IMG/VR virus record: IMGVR_UViG_3300034284_000127
Span: 1 to 53,652 of that record
Strand: one strand, 5' to 3'
Source: a virus
Length of the DNA stretch: 53,652 nucleotides
Positions 8,215-16,871 of this stretch are shown piece by piece. The translations under genes and the position numbers were made by a program. How positions within the stretch are numbered: position 1 is the first letter of the stretch; every line of letters begins with the position of its first letter. The notes below the pieces were generated by a model, which saw only the letters and a program-made list of their open reading frames with translations, was not told the origin of the DNA and ran no database searches.

Positions 8215-8754
8215 ATGACAGCAATAACAAGAGCCCCAACTAATCCAAACTTTCTTCAACCGAATAAGTTTCAGTTGAACTTCTCACGCACACCTAATGT
8301 ACAATACTTTGTGCAATCACTAGGCGTACCTGGTATATCATTGTCTGAAATCCCTACGACCAATCCTTTCCTTGACATATTCTCACCGGGCGAAAAGGCC
8401 ATTTATGATTTGTTAAGTGTTACCTTTTTGATTGATGAGGAAATGAAATCGTGGTTGGAGATACACGATTGGATCCGTGCAATGACCTTCCCTAAAGAGT
8501 TTGAAGAATACCAAAAGTTGCCTAGACTTAATAAGTATGCGAGTATGGCTAATCAAAAAATGCCACAATTCTCTGATGCAACTATTACCTTGTTGTCTTC
8601 AAGTAATAAACCTTATTACAGGTTTAAATTCCATGATGTTTTCCCAACATCTATTTCTACCTTTGTTATGGCGGCAACTGATGACCCATCCAACCCAATG
8701 ACGGCCGATGCCACATTCAGGTATAGTTATTACGATATTGAAAAACTATACTAA
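8215..8754 (+). CDS. Tail-tube-fold structural protein (possible tail completion protein gp3)
   Basis: The 179 residues share the pattern of the tube protein at 1076-1621: an N-terminal FQLNFSR strand, a VPGISLSEIP segment, LLSVTFLIDEEMKSWLEIHDW in the centre, FHDVFPTSIS, and a final ATFRYSYYDIEKLY strand. It therefore looks like a tube-fold paralogue. In related phages the gene between the capsid gene and uvsY is often annotated as tail completion protein gp3 (T4 gp3 is 176 residues), which fits size and place. A baseplate-side tube initiator is the alternative. No ribosome-binding site is visible; the message may be leaderless. Confidence 0.7.
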   Translation: MTAITRAPTNPNFLQPNKFQLNFSRTPNVQYFVQSLGVPGISLSEIPTTNPFLDIFSPGEKAIYDLLSVTFLIDEEMKSWLEIHDWIRAMTFPKEFEEYQKLPRLNKYASMANQKMPQFSDATITLLSSSNKPYYRFKFHDVFPTSISTFVMAATDDPSNPMTADATFRYSYYDIEKLY

Positions 8755-8760
8755 AAACAC

Positions 8761-8789
8761 TTGACATTTAGTTACACTTAGTGTAACCT
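8761..8789 (+). promoter_or_regulatory. Sigma70-type promoter for uvsY with overlapping dyad
   Basis: TTGACA (8761-8766) is followed after 17 bases by TAACCT (8784-8789), a consensus -35 with a weak -10. The palindrome GTTACACTTAGTGTAAC (8771-8787) fills the spacer and runs into the -10, as an operator would. The ATG of uvsY is 22 bases downstream. Confidence 0.6.
8771..8787 (+). promoter_or_regulatory. Perfect 17-nt dyad, candidate operator
   Basis: Two perfect eight-base arms (GTTACACT and AGTGTAAC) flank a single central T, between the -35 and -10 of the uvsY promoter. Size and symmetry suit a dimeric helix-turn-helix repressor. There is no T-run, so a terminator is unlikely. The cognate protein is unknown. 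Confidence 0.5.
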
Positions 8790-8810
8790 TCCGATAAGAG
8801 GAATTTTATT

Positions 8811-9248
8811 ATGAAACAGTTAGATGAGTTACTAGAAACATGGCGGCAAGATTGTGATATCGACCGCACAGAGCCTGCTAGGGCATTGTTAGATATCCCC
8901 AAACTACACAGTAAGTATTTGAATATACTTTCAAGGCATCGTTTGCTTTCAAAAGAATCTGAGTTTAAGTATAACAAGATGAAGAAGTTGAAGTGGGAAT
9001 ACTACACAGGTAAGTTAGACGATGACGACCTTGCTAAGTATGGATGGAAACCATTTCCATTTCTACTTAAATCCGACATCACTACATATATGGATAGTGA
9101 TGAGGATATGAACAAACACTTGGCACACAAGGCGATGCATGATGAAATCGTTGACGTATGTACATCTATTCTCAAAGAGCTAAATAGTAGAACGTTCCAA
9201 TTAAGGGACTTTATAGCATGGGAAAGATTCATACAAGGTGTCGGTTGA
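8811..9248 (+). CDS. uvsY: Recombination mediator UvsY-like
   Basis: UvsY loads the UvsX recombinase onto gp32-coated single strands. This 145-residue protein (T4 UvsY: 137) has the family layout: a short N-terminal helix ending DCDIDRTEPARA, then KLHSKYLNILSRHRLL, a basic KYNKMKKLKWEYYTGK stretch, and a C-terminal SRTFQLRDFIAWERF helix. It is followed with an 11-base overlap by the uvsW helicase, an arrangement shared with T4-like relatives. It has its own promoter with a dyad and an AAGAGG ribosome-binding site. Confidence 0.85.
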   Translation: MKQLDELLETWRQDCDIDRTEPARALLDIPKLHSKYLNILSRHRLLSKESEFKYNKMKKLKWEYYTGKLDDDDLAKYGWKPFPFLLKSDITTYMDSDEDMNKHLAHKAMHDEIVDVCTSILKELNSRTFQLRDFIAWERFIQGVG

Positions 9249-10707
9249 TTTAATATTACATCATAAGGATGAGGCATTCATCCGTTTTGAGTGTGACAGA
9301 AACATAGCTCAAGAGTTATCAGACTATTTCACATTTCATGTTCCAGGTTACCAGTTTGTTCCTGCCTATAAGAATAGGCTTTGGGACGGGAAAATTAGGC
9401 TGGCAGACCTGAGAACATTTTTAATCTATCGTGGATTAATTCCTTACATTGAGAAGTTTTGTGAGGAACGAGAATACAAACTCGCATTAGACCCTATCAT
9501 TAGTGTCACAGAAAACTTCTCCGCAATTGAGGCAGAACAATTTGCCAAGTCTTTGAATCTACCACATGAGGTTAGAGACTATCAATTGAAATCTTTTATT
9601 CAAGCAGTCCGTAATAAGAGGTTGTTATTATTATCACCAACTGCATCAGGTAAGTCTCTTATACTTTACCTTATCATTCGTTATTTGCAAATGGCGGATT
9701 ACAAACGTGGCCTGTTAATCGTACCAACTACATCACTAGTTGAACAGATGTATTCTGATTTTGCATCTTATGGTTATGATTCAGACCAGTATTGCCACAG
9801 ACAGTATGCAGGTAAAGACAAACACACAAATAAGTTTTTGACCATTACAACATGGCAATCAATATACAAAAACGAAAAAGATTACTTTGAACAATTTGAT
9901 TTTGTTCTTGGTGATGAAGCACACCAGTTCAAAGCTAAATCTTTAACAACAATTTTATCTGGTTGTACCAACACAAAATATAGAATCGGTACAACTGGTA
10001 CACTAGATGGCACACAGACACACAGACTGGTACTAGAAGGTCTATTTGGTCCTGTTTACAAAGCAACTACAACTGCTGAGTTGATTGATAAAGGACAACT
10101 TGCCTCATTTAAAATTAAGTGTTTGATTTTAAAATATCCAGATGCAATTTGTAAAGAGGCTAGGTCTTGGGATTATAACCAAGAAATGGAATACATTGTA
10201 AAGAATAATGCACGTAATGAATTTATTAAGAACCTTGTTATGTCATTGAAAGGCAACTCTCTTGTTTTATTTCAGTTCGTAGAGAAACATGGTAAGAATT
10301 TATATGAGATTATCAAACAAGAAGCTGGTGATAGAAAAGTATTCTTTGTTCACGGTGGTACAGACGTAGATATTAGAGAATCAATAAGGGCGATTACAGA
10401 GAAAGAAATAGACGCAATCATTGTGGCTTCATATGGTACTTTCTCCACAGGCGTGAATATTCGCAACCTACATAATATTATATTCGCATCACCTTCAAAG
10501 TCGAGAGTTAGAAACTTACAATCGATTGGTCGTGGTCTTCGTTTAGGTGAAAATAAAGAACAAGCAGTTTTGTTCGATGTGGCTGATGACTTTAGAATAG
10601 GCAAATTTGCCAATTTTACATTGAAACATTTTGCCGAACGTGTTAAAATATATGATGAAGAAAAATTTAATTACAAATTTTACAATATAGAGTTAAAAAA
10701 TGCCTAA
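9238..10707 (+). CDS. uvsW: UvsW-like SF2 recombination helicase
   Basis: This branch-migration helicase processes recombination intermediates and R-loop origins. The 489 residues (T4: ~502) show an N-terminal DNA-binding domain (VPAYKNRLWDGKIRL, ~41-55), Walker A SPTASGKS at 133-140, DEAH at 226-229, IGTTGTLDG as motif III, and a second RecA-like lobe with ASYGTFSTGVNIRNLHN and SIGRGLRLG (motif VI). The start is a GTG overlapping uvsY, because no in-frame ATG lies near the conserved N-terminus. It ends overlapping the next gene, suggesting coupled translation. Confidence 0.93.
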   Translation: MSVDLILHHKDEAFIRFECDRNIAQELSDYFTFHVPGYQFVPAYKNRLWDGKIRLADLRTFLIYRGLIPYIEKFCEEREYKLALDPIISVTENFSAIEAEQFAKSLNLPHEVRDYQLKSFIQAVRNKRLLLLSPTASGKSLILYLIIRYLQMADYKRGLLIVPTTSLVEQMYSDFASYGYDSDQYCHRQYAGKDKHTNKFLTITTWQSIYKNEKDYFEQFDFVLGDEAHQFKAKSLTTILSGCTNTKYRIGTTGTLDGTQTHRLVLEGLFGPVYKATTTAELIDKGQLASFKIKCLILKYPDAICKEARSWDYNQEMEYIVKNNARNEFIKNLVMSLKGNSLVLFQFVEKHGKNLYEIIKQEAGDRKVFFVHGGTDVDIRESIRAITEKEIDAIIVASYGTFSTGVNIRNLHNIIFASPSKSRVRNLQSIGRGLRLGENKEQAVLFDVADDFRIGKFANFTLKHFAERVKIYDEEKFNYKFYNIELKNA

Positions 10708-11134
10708 CCTTTTAGAAACAAATATCAAAATCGTAAGATTACAAAGTGGTGAGGACATTATAGCTGATTGCATGGCAACAGAAGATGAAGAAATTATTTC
10801 ACTAAAACAACCAATGCATATCATATTCAAAAGAATTGCATCTGGTAGAAGTGTTATGATGATGATGCCTTGGTTGCCTATTGAATTGATTAAAGAGAAT
10901 GTGGCCAACGTATATGGTGCAGACATTCTAACCATGATAGACCCTAAAGATGATTTGATTGAGTATTATCATAACTCAGTTAATGATGAAGACATGACAA
11001 AAGCTACAAGTGCTTCTATTCGCCCACAACTATTTGACGAGTATGATGATGATGAAGAACCAACTGACGAAGAATTAGATGAAGAAGAACTCGAAGAATT
11101 GTTAGAAGAAAAGAAACAAAGTAAAATACATTAA
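10700..11134 (+). CDS. Small Sm-like-pattern protein with acidic tail, unknown
   Basis: The first ~95 residues of this 144-residue protein are compact and beta-rich (IKIVRLQSGEDIIADCM, LKQPMHIIFKR, MMMMPWLPIEL, ADILTMIDPKDDLIEYYHN). The last ~35 are almost all Asp/Glu. The order of a GE-DIIA strand, a K-P strand, a loop with a proline-containing MMP/FSP step and a final D/E-L---Y helix matches the protein at 33443-33739, so I regard them as paralogues. The strand pattern recalls Sm/Lsm RNA-binding folds, but I see no decisive motif. It follows uvsW with an eight-base overlap. Confidence 0.6.
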   Translation: MPNLLETNIKIVRLQSGEDIIADCMATEDEEIISLKQPMHIIFKRIASGRSVMMMMPWLPIELIKENVANVYGADILTMIDPKDDLIEYYHNSVNDEDMTKATSASIRPQLFDEYDDDEEPTDEELDEEELEELLEEKKQSKIH

Positions 11135-11151
11135 GTTATTGAGGACATATT

Positions 11152-12666
11152 ATGGCAAACGTGACATTCGTGGTACCAAGTAGTGCTAAAAAGGCCTATC
11201 AGGATTTAGCAAACTACCACTCAGCAATTGAACCACCAACATGGGCGTGTTTACTTGCTCAATCAGTTAGAGCAAAAGGACATGAGCCTTGTATTCTGGA
11301 CTTTGATGCAACACCAAAGACAGACGAAGATGCGGCAGAATCAATTGCCGATACAAAACCAAAGTTGGTAGTATTTGTTCTCTACGGACAAAATCCAAAC
11401 TCAGGCACCACAATGATGATTGGTGCCACATCATTAGCAAAACAATTACGTATTAGTCATCCAAATCTAAAGATTGCTTTTGTTGGCTCACATGTGTCTG
11501 CATTACCACATGAAGTAATTAAATATAACTTTGTTGACTTTGCTTTTATTAATGAAGGTGTTCATGCCCTCCACGCATTGTTACAAACAGATTTAGTTAA
11601 TGAGTTGGATAAAGTTCCAGGTATTTGGTACAAACAACATTCATTACATAGACCATCAGCGCCTGCTAAAGTTGTTGAAACTAGAGACATGGACATTATG
11701 ATGCCGGGTTATGCATGGGACTTATTACCTAAAAGAGAAAACCTATTAGACACATATCGTGCTCACTATTGGCATACAAACTTCTTAGATGAAGGAAGAA
11801 CACCATTTGCGGCAATTTACACATCATTAGGTTGCCAATTTGCATGTAACTTCTGTATGATTAACATTGTCAACAGAACTTCTTATGATATGGGAACAAC
11901 ATCGGCTGATTCTAAAGGTATGAGATTTTGGTCTCCAGAATTGGTATTAAAAGAATTCGAAGCCTTGTACAATTCAGGTGTTAGAACAATTCGTATTACA
12001 GATGAAATGTTTTTTCTTAATAAGAAGTTCTATGTGCCGATTCTACAAGGCATTATTGACCGTGGTTTAAAATTTAATATGTGGGCATATGCTCGTGTTG
12101 ATTCTATTCGTAAAGACCAACTTGCATTATTTAAAAAGGCTGGTGTAAATTGGTTAGCATTAGGCATCGAAGCAGGTAATCAAAACGTTAGACTTGAGAT
12201 TGATAAAGGTCGTTTTGAACAAGTTGATATCCGCCAAGTTGTGAGTGATATCAAAGATGCTGGCATCAATGTACTTGGTAACTATATGTTTGGTTTTCCA
12301 ACAGACACATATGAAACAATGCAAGAGACATTAGACCTTGCGCTTGAGTTGAATTGTGAACATGCCAACTTCTATGCAGCTATGGCTTTGCCTGGTAGTC
12401 CATTGTATATGCATGCTAAAAGTAATAACTGGGAATTGCCGCAATCATTTGAAGAATATGCCTTCTTATCATATGATTGTAAACCAATGCGTACTAACAC
12501 ATTGACAGGTGCGGAAGTATTGAAGTTTCGTGATGATGCATGGCACACATACTTCTCTAATGAAAACTTTATTAATTTGGTAGATGATAAATTTGGTGCT
12601 CAGTCTAAACAAAATGTAGAAAATATGGCCCAAATTCGTTTGAAAAGGAAAATTCTAGGTGACTAA
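11152..12666 (+). CDS. Radical SAM enzyme, B12-binding-like type
   Basis: This 504-residue protein starts with a Rossmann-like domain (ANVTFVVPSS, KPKLVVFVLYGQNP, LKIAFVGSHVSALP) of the kind found in B12-binding radical SAM enzymes, although the classic DxHxxG cobalamin motif is not evident. The core carries the [4Fe-4S] motif CxxxCxxC as GCQFACNFC (Cys228, Cys232, Cys235), then RITDEMFFLN, LALGIEAGNQ and GNYMFGFPTDT, as in the Elp3/MiaB-like superfamily. It opens a run of sugar-metabolism genes and overlaps the E1-alpha-like gene by eight bases. The substrate is unknown; methylation or C-C chemistry on a sugar or lipid is inferred. Confidence 0.85.
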   Translation: MANVTFVVPSSAKKAYQDLANYHSAIEPPTWACLLAQSVRAKGHEPCILDFDATPKTDEDAAESIADTKPKLVVFVLYGQNPNSGTTMMIGATSLAKQLRISHPNLKIAFVGSHVSALPHEVIKYNFVDFAFINEGVHALHALLQTDLVNELDKVPGIWYKQHSLHRPSAPAKVVETRDMDIMMPGYAWDLLPKRENLLDTYRAHYWHTNFLDEGRTPFAAIYTSLGCQFACNFCMINIVNRTSYDMGTTSADSKGMRFWSPELVLKEFEALYNSGVRTIRITDEMFFLNKKFYVPILQGIIDRGLKFNMWAYARVDSIRKDQLALFKKAGVNWLALGIEAGNQNVRLEIDKGRFEQVDIRQVVSDIKDAGINVLGNYMFGFPTDTYETMQETLDLALELNCEHANFYAAMALPGSPLYMHAKSNNWELPQSFEEYAFLSYDCKPMRTNTLTGAEVLKFRDDAWHTYFSNENFINLVDDKFGAQSKQNVENMAQIRLKRKILGD

Positions 12667-13258
12667 AGATGATTTAATTAATTTCGAGAACCGAATTGCC
12701 GATAGATTCAACAATGGTGATATTAGAGCACCAGTTCATCTTTATTCTGGCAATGAGGAACAAATGATTGAGATAATGAAAGACGTTAGACCTGATGATT
12801 GGGTATTCTGTTCTTGGCGCTCACACTATCAATGCCTTCTAAAAGGTGTTCCAATGAATAAAGTGGAAGAAGAAATCGTAAAAGGCCACTCTATTACATT
12901 GTGTTTTACCGATTACAATATTTACTCCTCTGCTATTGTTGGTGGTGTTTTACCAATTGCGGTGGGTACTGCTATGTCACTTAAACGTGATAAGAAAGAT
13001 GCAATGGTATATTGTTTCTTAGGTGATATGACTTCTGAAACAGGTATTGCTCATGAGTCTATTAAGTATGCCTTGAACCATAATTTGCCAATTAAGTTTA
13101 TCATTGAAGATAATAGTAAGTCTGTATGTACCGACACAAGAGATGCTTGGGGTTTTAAAGAATTAACTTTCGAAAATGCTATTAATGATAAAATTGTTTA
13201 TTACAAATATGATAACAAGTACCCACATGCAGGTGCTGGAAAGAGAGTGCAGTTTTGA
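12659..13258 (+). CDS. TPP-dependent dehydrogenase E1 alpha-like subunit
   Basis: This 199-residue protein resembles the E1-alpha subunits of 2-oxoacid dehydrogenases, which bind thiamine diphosphate and decarboxylate a keto acid. The TPP motif is visible as LGDMTSETG (Gly122, Asp123) with IIEDN (Asn152) about 28 residues later; upstream DDWVFCSWRSHYQCLLKGVP and AIVGGVLPIAVG are typical. It is much shorter than cellular E1-alpha (~350). The start is GTG, overlapping the radical SAM stop by eight bases. The next gene encodes the matching beta part, so the pair should form one enzyme. Confidence 0.8.
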   Translation: MTKDDLINFENRIADRFNNGDIRAPVHLYSGNEEQMIEIMKDVRPDDWVFCSWRSHYQCLLKGVPMNKVEEEIVKGHSITLCFTDYNIYSSAIVGGVLPIAVGTAMSLKRDKKDAMVYCFLGDMTSETGIAHESIKYALNHNLPIKFIIEDNSKSVCTDTRDAWGFKELTFENAINDKIVYYKYDNKYPHAGAGKRVQF

Positions 13259-13785
13259 AATACTTTGATGAATTAAAACGTAGCATGGAATGGCTTGCGA
13301 CACATGAACGTGTGTTGTTTATGGGTCAGGCAGTAGCAGAACCAGGTACAGGCATGTCAAACACTTTGAAAGATATTGACCGCAGTAAGCTATTAGAGTT
13401 ACCTGTTGCAGAAGATATGCAGATGGGTATGACTTTAGGTATGGCATTGAGTGGTCATATTCCAGTTAGCATCTATCCAAGATGGAACTTTCTATTATGT
13501 GCGACCAATCAGTTGGTGAGTCACCTAGATAAAGTGTCAGCAATGTCTGATTATAAAGTAAAGACTATTATTCGTACAAGTATTGGTTCAGAAAGGCCAT
13601 TACATCCACAGGCACAACACGTTGGTGATTTTACTGATGCATTTAAATTGATGTGTAAAACGGTAGATATTATTAAACTTGAAAATCCTAAGGATATATT
13701 CCCTGCTTATGAACTTGCGTTATTGAGAGATGATAACCGTTCTACAATTATTGTTGAGTACGGAGATTATTATAATGAAAAATGA
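13255..13785 (+). CDS. TPP-dependent dehydrogenase E1 beta-like subunit, short form
   Basis: This 176-residue protein matches the pyrimidine-binding (N-terminal) half of E1-beta subunits: RVLFMGQAVAEPGTG, LPVAEDMQMGMTLGMALSG with the likely cofactor-activating Glu53, ATNQLVSHLDK and IIRTSIGS. The C-terminal transketolase-C domain of normal E1-beta (~325 residues) is absent. Translation probably starts at a TTG within TTGA, overlapping the alpha stop; a later ATG at 13285 would remove ten residues. It is overlapped by the GHMP kinase start. With the alpha gene it would form a minimal TPP enzyme, perhaps acting on a nucleotide sugar or keto acid. Confidence 0.75.
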   Translation: MKYFDELKRSMEWLATHERVLFMGQAVAEPGTGMSNTLKDIDRSKLLELPVAEDMQMGMTLGMALSGHIPVSIYPRWNFLLCATNQLVSHLDKVSAMSDYKVKTIIRTSIGSERPLHPQAQHVGDFTDAFKLMCKTVDIIKLENPKDIFPAYELALLRDDNRSTIIVEYGDYYNEK

Positions 13786-14765
13786 TTATCACTAAAACAC
13801 CATATCGTTTATCTCTATTTGGTGGCGGCACAGATTATCCTGCATGGTATAGTAAACATCCATGCAGGATTTTATCAGCTGCAATGGCAAACTATTGTTA
13901 TATTACTGTTAAAGAGTTACCGCCATTCTTTGAACATAAAACAAGAGTGGTTTACTCCAAAATTGAAAGCGTTAACACAGTAGATGAGATAGACCATCCT
14001 TCTGTTAGAGCATGTTTACAACACATGGGGATTACAGGAGACATTTCTATTGTGCATGATGGAGACTTACCTGCACGTTCTGGCATAGGCTCCAGTTCTT
14101 CATTCACAGTTGGTCTATTGAATGCTCTACATGAATATAAGAATAAACCTTTTGGGTCTTTAAATTGCCTGGCAAAAGAAGCCATACACATTGAACAGAA
14201 TGTTCTAGGTGAGAATGTAGGCATACAAGACCAAATCATGGCTGCATATGGCGGTATTCGTGTTATTAAAATGAATGAAAATGGTTGGTCAACAGAAGAA
14301 TTAAAATTAGATTCTAATTACATTAAAAATCTAGAGTCTCATATCATGCTTGGGTTTTCTGGAGTAAGTAGATTTTCAGGAGAACATTCTTGTAAAGTTG
14401 TTACCAAAATTAAAGAAGATAAAATTCATAGTCAACTGACAGATATGGCAGCACTTGCGGACAGCGCCATAAATAGTATTACCAGACATTGTAGTGTAGA
14501 AGAAATTGGAAAGTTACTACACGAAGGGTTTACTATCAAACAATCCATTGGTACAGAACCATGGATTGATGATATCTACCAACATTCTTTACAATGTGGC
14601 TCATTAGGTGGCAAACTAATGGGTGCTGGCGGTGGTGGTTTTTTTATGTTTTTAGTACCACCTGAGAGACAAGGAGAATTTAAAAAACAAATGAGTTCTA
14701 TTAAAGTGTGGGTGCCATTTAAATTTGATACAAATGGTAGCCAAATTATACATCAATCAAACTGA
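13782..14765 (+). CDS. GHMP-family sugar kinase (HddA-like)
   Basis: This ATP-dependent kinase has 327 residues and resembles D-glycero-D-manno-heptose 7-phosphate kinase. It begins with the substrate motif TPYRLSLFGGGTDYPAWY, has the GHMP ATP loop LPARSGIGSSSSFTVG (SSSS at 104-107) and a C-terminal GGKLMGAGGGGFFMF glycine-rich motif. It overlaps the E1-beta stop by four bases, so the cassette is translated as a unit. The likely product is a sugar 1-phosphate for nucleotide-sugar synthesis; the exact sugar cannot be read from sequence. Confidence 0.85.
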   Translation: MIITKTPYRLSLFGGGTDYPAWYSKHPCRILSAAMANYCYITVKELPPFFEHKTRVVYSKIESVNTVDEIDHPSVRACLQHMGITGDISIVHDGDLPARSGIGSSSSFTVGLLNALHEYKNKPFGSLNCLAKEAIHIEQNVLGENVGIQDQIMAAYGGIRVIKMNENGWSTEELKLDSNYIKNLESHIMLGFSGVSRFSGEHSCKVVTKIKEDKIHSQLTDMAALADSAINSITRHCSVEEIGKLLHEGFTIKQSIGTEPWIDDIYQHSLQCGSLGGKLMGAGGGGFFMFLVPPERQGEFKKQMSSIKVWVPFKFDTNGSQIIHQSN

Positions 14766-14773
14766 GGTTTATT

Positions 14774-15943
14774 ATGAAATTTCCATTAATGCGAAATAAT
14801 ATTTTGAGAAGTGAGTTAGATGCCGTCATTGAGCATTTGAAACAAGATGATCCAATTCTAACCAATGGCCCTAATTGCCGAGCATTCGAAGAAGAATGGT
14901 CTAAGTGGTTAGGCGTTAAGTATTCTGTTTTTGTTAACTCAGGTGCTTCTGCCAATCTGTTGTCAATGACCTTATTGAAGATTCAACACCCATTTGGTGG
15001 TGAAATCATTGTACCACCTTTGACATGGGTATCAGATATAGCTTCTGTATTGCAATGCGGATTCACACCAGTGTTTGTTGATATTGACCCAAGAACATTG
15101 GCAATGGATACAAAAGGTATTATTAATGCCATCACACCAAACACTAAGGCAGTTTTCTTATCACATATCCAAGGTTTTAATGGCCTTACTGATGAATTGT
15201 TGGATGAATTAAAGAAACGAGATATTCCTTTAATTGAAGATGTGTGTGAATCACATGGTGCAACACATAAAGGTAAGAAACTAGGGTCTTTTGGTTGGAC
15301 TTCTAATTTCTCATTCTACTATGCTCATCACATGACCACAATTGAAGGCGGTATGGTTTGTACCAATGATGAAGAAACTTATCAGACCTTGAGAATGTTA
15401 AGGTCACATGGTATGGTTCGTGAGCTATCTAACCAAGACTATAAAGATTGTTGGATTGAAGATAATCCCGGTTGTAATCCAGAATTCATTTTTGCTTACC
15501 CGGCTTACAATATGCGTAACAACGAAATAGGCGGCATACTTGGTCGAAAACAGTTGCCAAACTTAGATGAAAATGTTAAAATAAGGAACTTTAACAATGA
15601 AAGGTTCTTACGTAACATAGATTCAAACAAATACTTTACTGATTTTGAGCTAGAAGGTGCTAGTAACTATGCATTCAACCTAGTGTTAAAAGATAAAGAT
15701 AATGTTCGTTTGGCTAATCTTATGAAGACCTTGAAAGAATCTGGAGTTGAATTCAGAAGAGGCAGTGCTGGTGGTGGTAATCAATTAAGACAACCTTATT
15801 TGAAAAACTTAATGCCTCCTGCACACTACGAAGAATTTAAAAACACGGAACATATTCACTTCTATGGATTCTACATTGGTAATTTTCCATCAATGACAGT
15901 AAATGAAATTGATGAGATTTGTGAAATAATTAATAAGGTATAA
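14774..15943 (+). CDS. DegT/DnrJ/EryC1-type PLP enzyme with His in place of the PLP lysine (sugar 3-dehydratase-like)
   Basis: This 389-residue fold-type I PLP enzyme shows family motifs: FVNSGASANLLSM (cofactor phosphate loop), PPLTWVSDIASVLQCG, FVDIDPRTLAMD and IEDVCESHGATHKGKKLG (Asp156 to the pyridine nitrogen). At the position of the Schiff-base lysine the sequence reads SFYYAHHMTTIEGGM, with His185. RfbH and ColD, which deoxygenate C3 of 4-keto-6-deoxy sugars, have the same HH. Hence a dehydratase rather than an aminotransferase is the better guess. RBS is weak (GAGG). The epimerase follows after one base. Confidence 0.82.
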   Translation: MKFPLMRNNILRSELDAVIEHLKQDDPILTNGPNCRAFEEEWSKWLGVKYSVFVNSGASANLLSMTLLKIQHPFGGEIIVPPLTWVSDIASVLQCGFTPVFVDIDPRTLAMDTKGIINAITPNTKAVFLSHIQGFNGLTDELLDELKKRDIPLIEDVCESHGATHKGKKLGSFGWTSNFSFYYAHHMTTIEGGMVCTNDEETYQTLRMLRSHGMVRELSNQDYKDCWIEDNPGCNPEFIFAYPAYNMRNNEIGGILGRKQLPNLDENVKIRNFNNERFLRNIDSNKYFTDFELEGASNYAFNLVLKDKDNVRLANLMKTLKESGVEFRRGSAGGGNQLRQPYLKNLMPPAHYEEFKNTEHIHFYGFYIGNFPSMTVNEIDEICEIINKV

Positions 15944-15944
15944 A

Positions 15945-16871
15945 ATGGCAAATATTTTAGTGACAGGCGGTGCAGGGTATATTGGTTCTACACTTGTACC
16001 AATTCTTTTAAGTAAAGGACATAACGTAACTGTACTTGATAACTTTATGTATGGCCAAACGTCTTTGAACCAATTGGCACACTTGAAAAACTTTAATGTG
16101 TTTAGTGGTGATGTTCGTATTAAATCTGACATTGCACCAATGTTAAAACAAGCTGATGTTATTATTCCATTGGCTGCATATGTTGGTGCACCATTGTGTA
16201 ACAAGGATCCAATTGGTGCATCTTCTACCAATAAAGATGCCATCTTTTTGATGCTTGATAACTTGTCACAGAATCAAGTCGTATTGATGCCTACAACTAA
16301 TAGTGCCTATGGTACAGGTACATATTGTACCGAAGAATCATCATTGAATCCTATTTCACTTTATGCCAAAGATAAAGTTGAAGTCGAGAAACGTTTGATG
16401 GATCATCCTAACTCCATTAGTTACCGATTGGCAACAGTATTTGGTATGTCACCACGTATGAGAATTGATTTGCTTGTCAACGATTTTGTACACCGAGCCG
16501 TTAATGATGGATGTGCTGTGTTATTTGAAGGCCATTTCAAACGTAACTATGTTCATGTACGTGATGTTTCTAATGCATTTGTACATGCGCTAAATAACTT
16601 TGAAGACATGAAAGATGAAATCTACAATGTGGGTTTATCAGAGGCTAATGTTTCTAAATGGGAACTGTGTGAAGTGATTAAGAAATATATTCCTAGTTTC
16701 ACATTTTTGGAAGCTGAAGTTGGTAAAGACCCTGACCAACGAAACTATATTGTATCTAATGAAAAGATTGAGGCAACTGGTTTCAAAACTCAACACACAT
16801 TAGATTCAGGTGTTGAAGAACTCATTAAGGGTTATCGTATGATTAACAACCGTAAATATGGTAATGTTTAA
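15945..16871 (+). CDS. NAD-dependent sugar epimerase/dehydratase (extended SDR)
   Basis: This 308-residue extended short-chain dehydrogenase has the NAD-binding TGGAGYIGSTL motif (Gly8, Gly11, Gly14), an acidic Asp32 after the second strand, PTTNSAYG as the catalytic Ser region, and the YxxxK pair Tyr140/Lys144 in SLYAKDKVE. It would epimerise, dehydrate or reduce a nucleotide sugar and is the natural partner of the PLP enzyme just upstream. The next ATG lies at its stop codon (overlap of one base). Which sugar is handled is unknown. Confidence 0.87.
   Translation: MANILVTGGAGYIGSTLVPILLSKGHNVTVLDNFMYGQTSLNQLAHLKNFNVFSGDVRIKSDIAPMLKQADVIIPLAAYVGAPLCNKDPIGASSTNKDAIFLMLDNLSQNQVVLMPTTNSAYGTGTYCTEESSLNPISLYAKDKVEVEKRLMDHPNSISYRLATVFGMSPRMRIDLLVNDFVHRAVNDGCAVLFEGHFKRNYVHVRDVSNAFVHALNNFEDMKDEIYNVGLSEANVSKWELCEVIKKYIPSFTFLEAEVGKDPDQRNYIVSNEKIEATGFKTQHTLDSGVEELIKGYRMINNRKYGNV

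Noticed and set aside
13285-13785. Downstream ATG as the start of the E1-beta-like gene
   Set aside because: It would remove the first ten residues and leave a gap, whereas the TTG overlaps the alpha stop as TTGA, in line with the other tight overlaps of this operon. It cannot be fully excluded.
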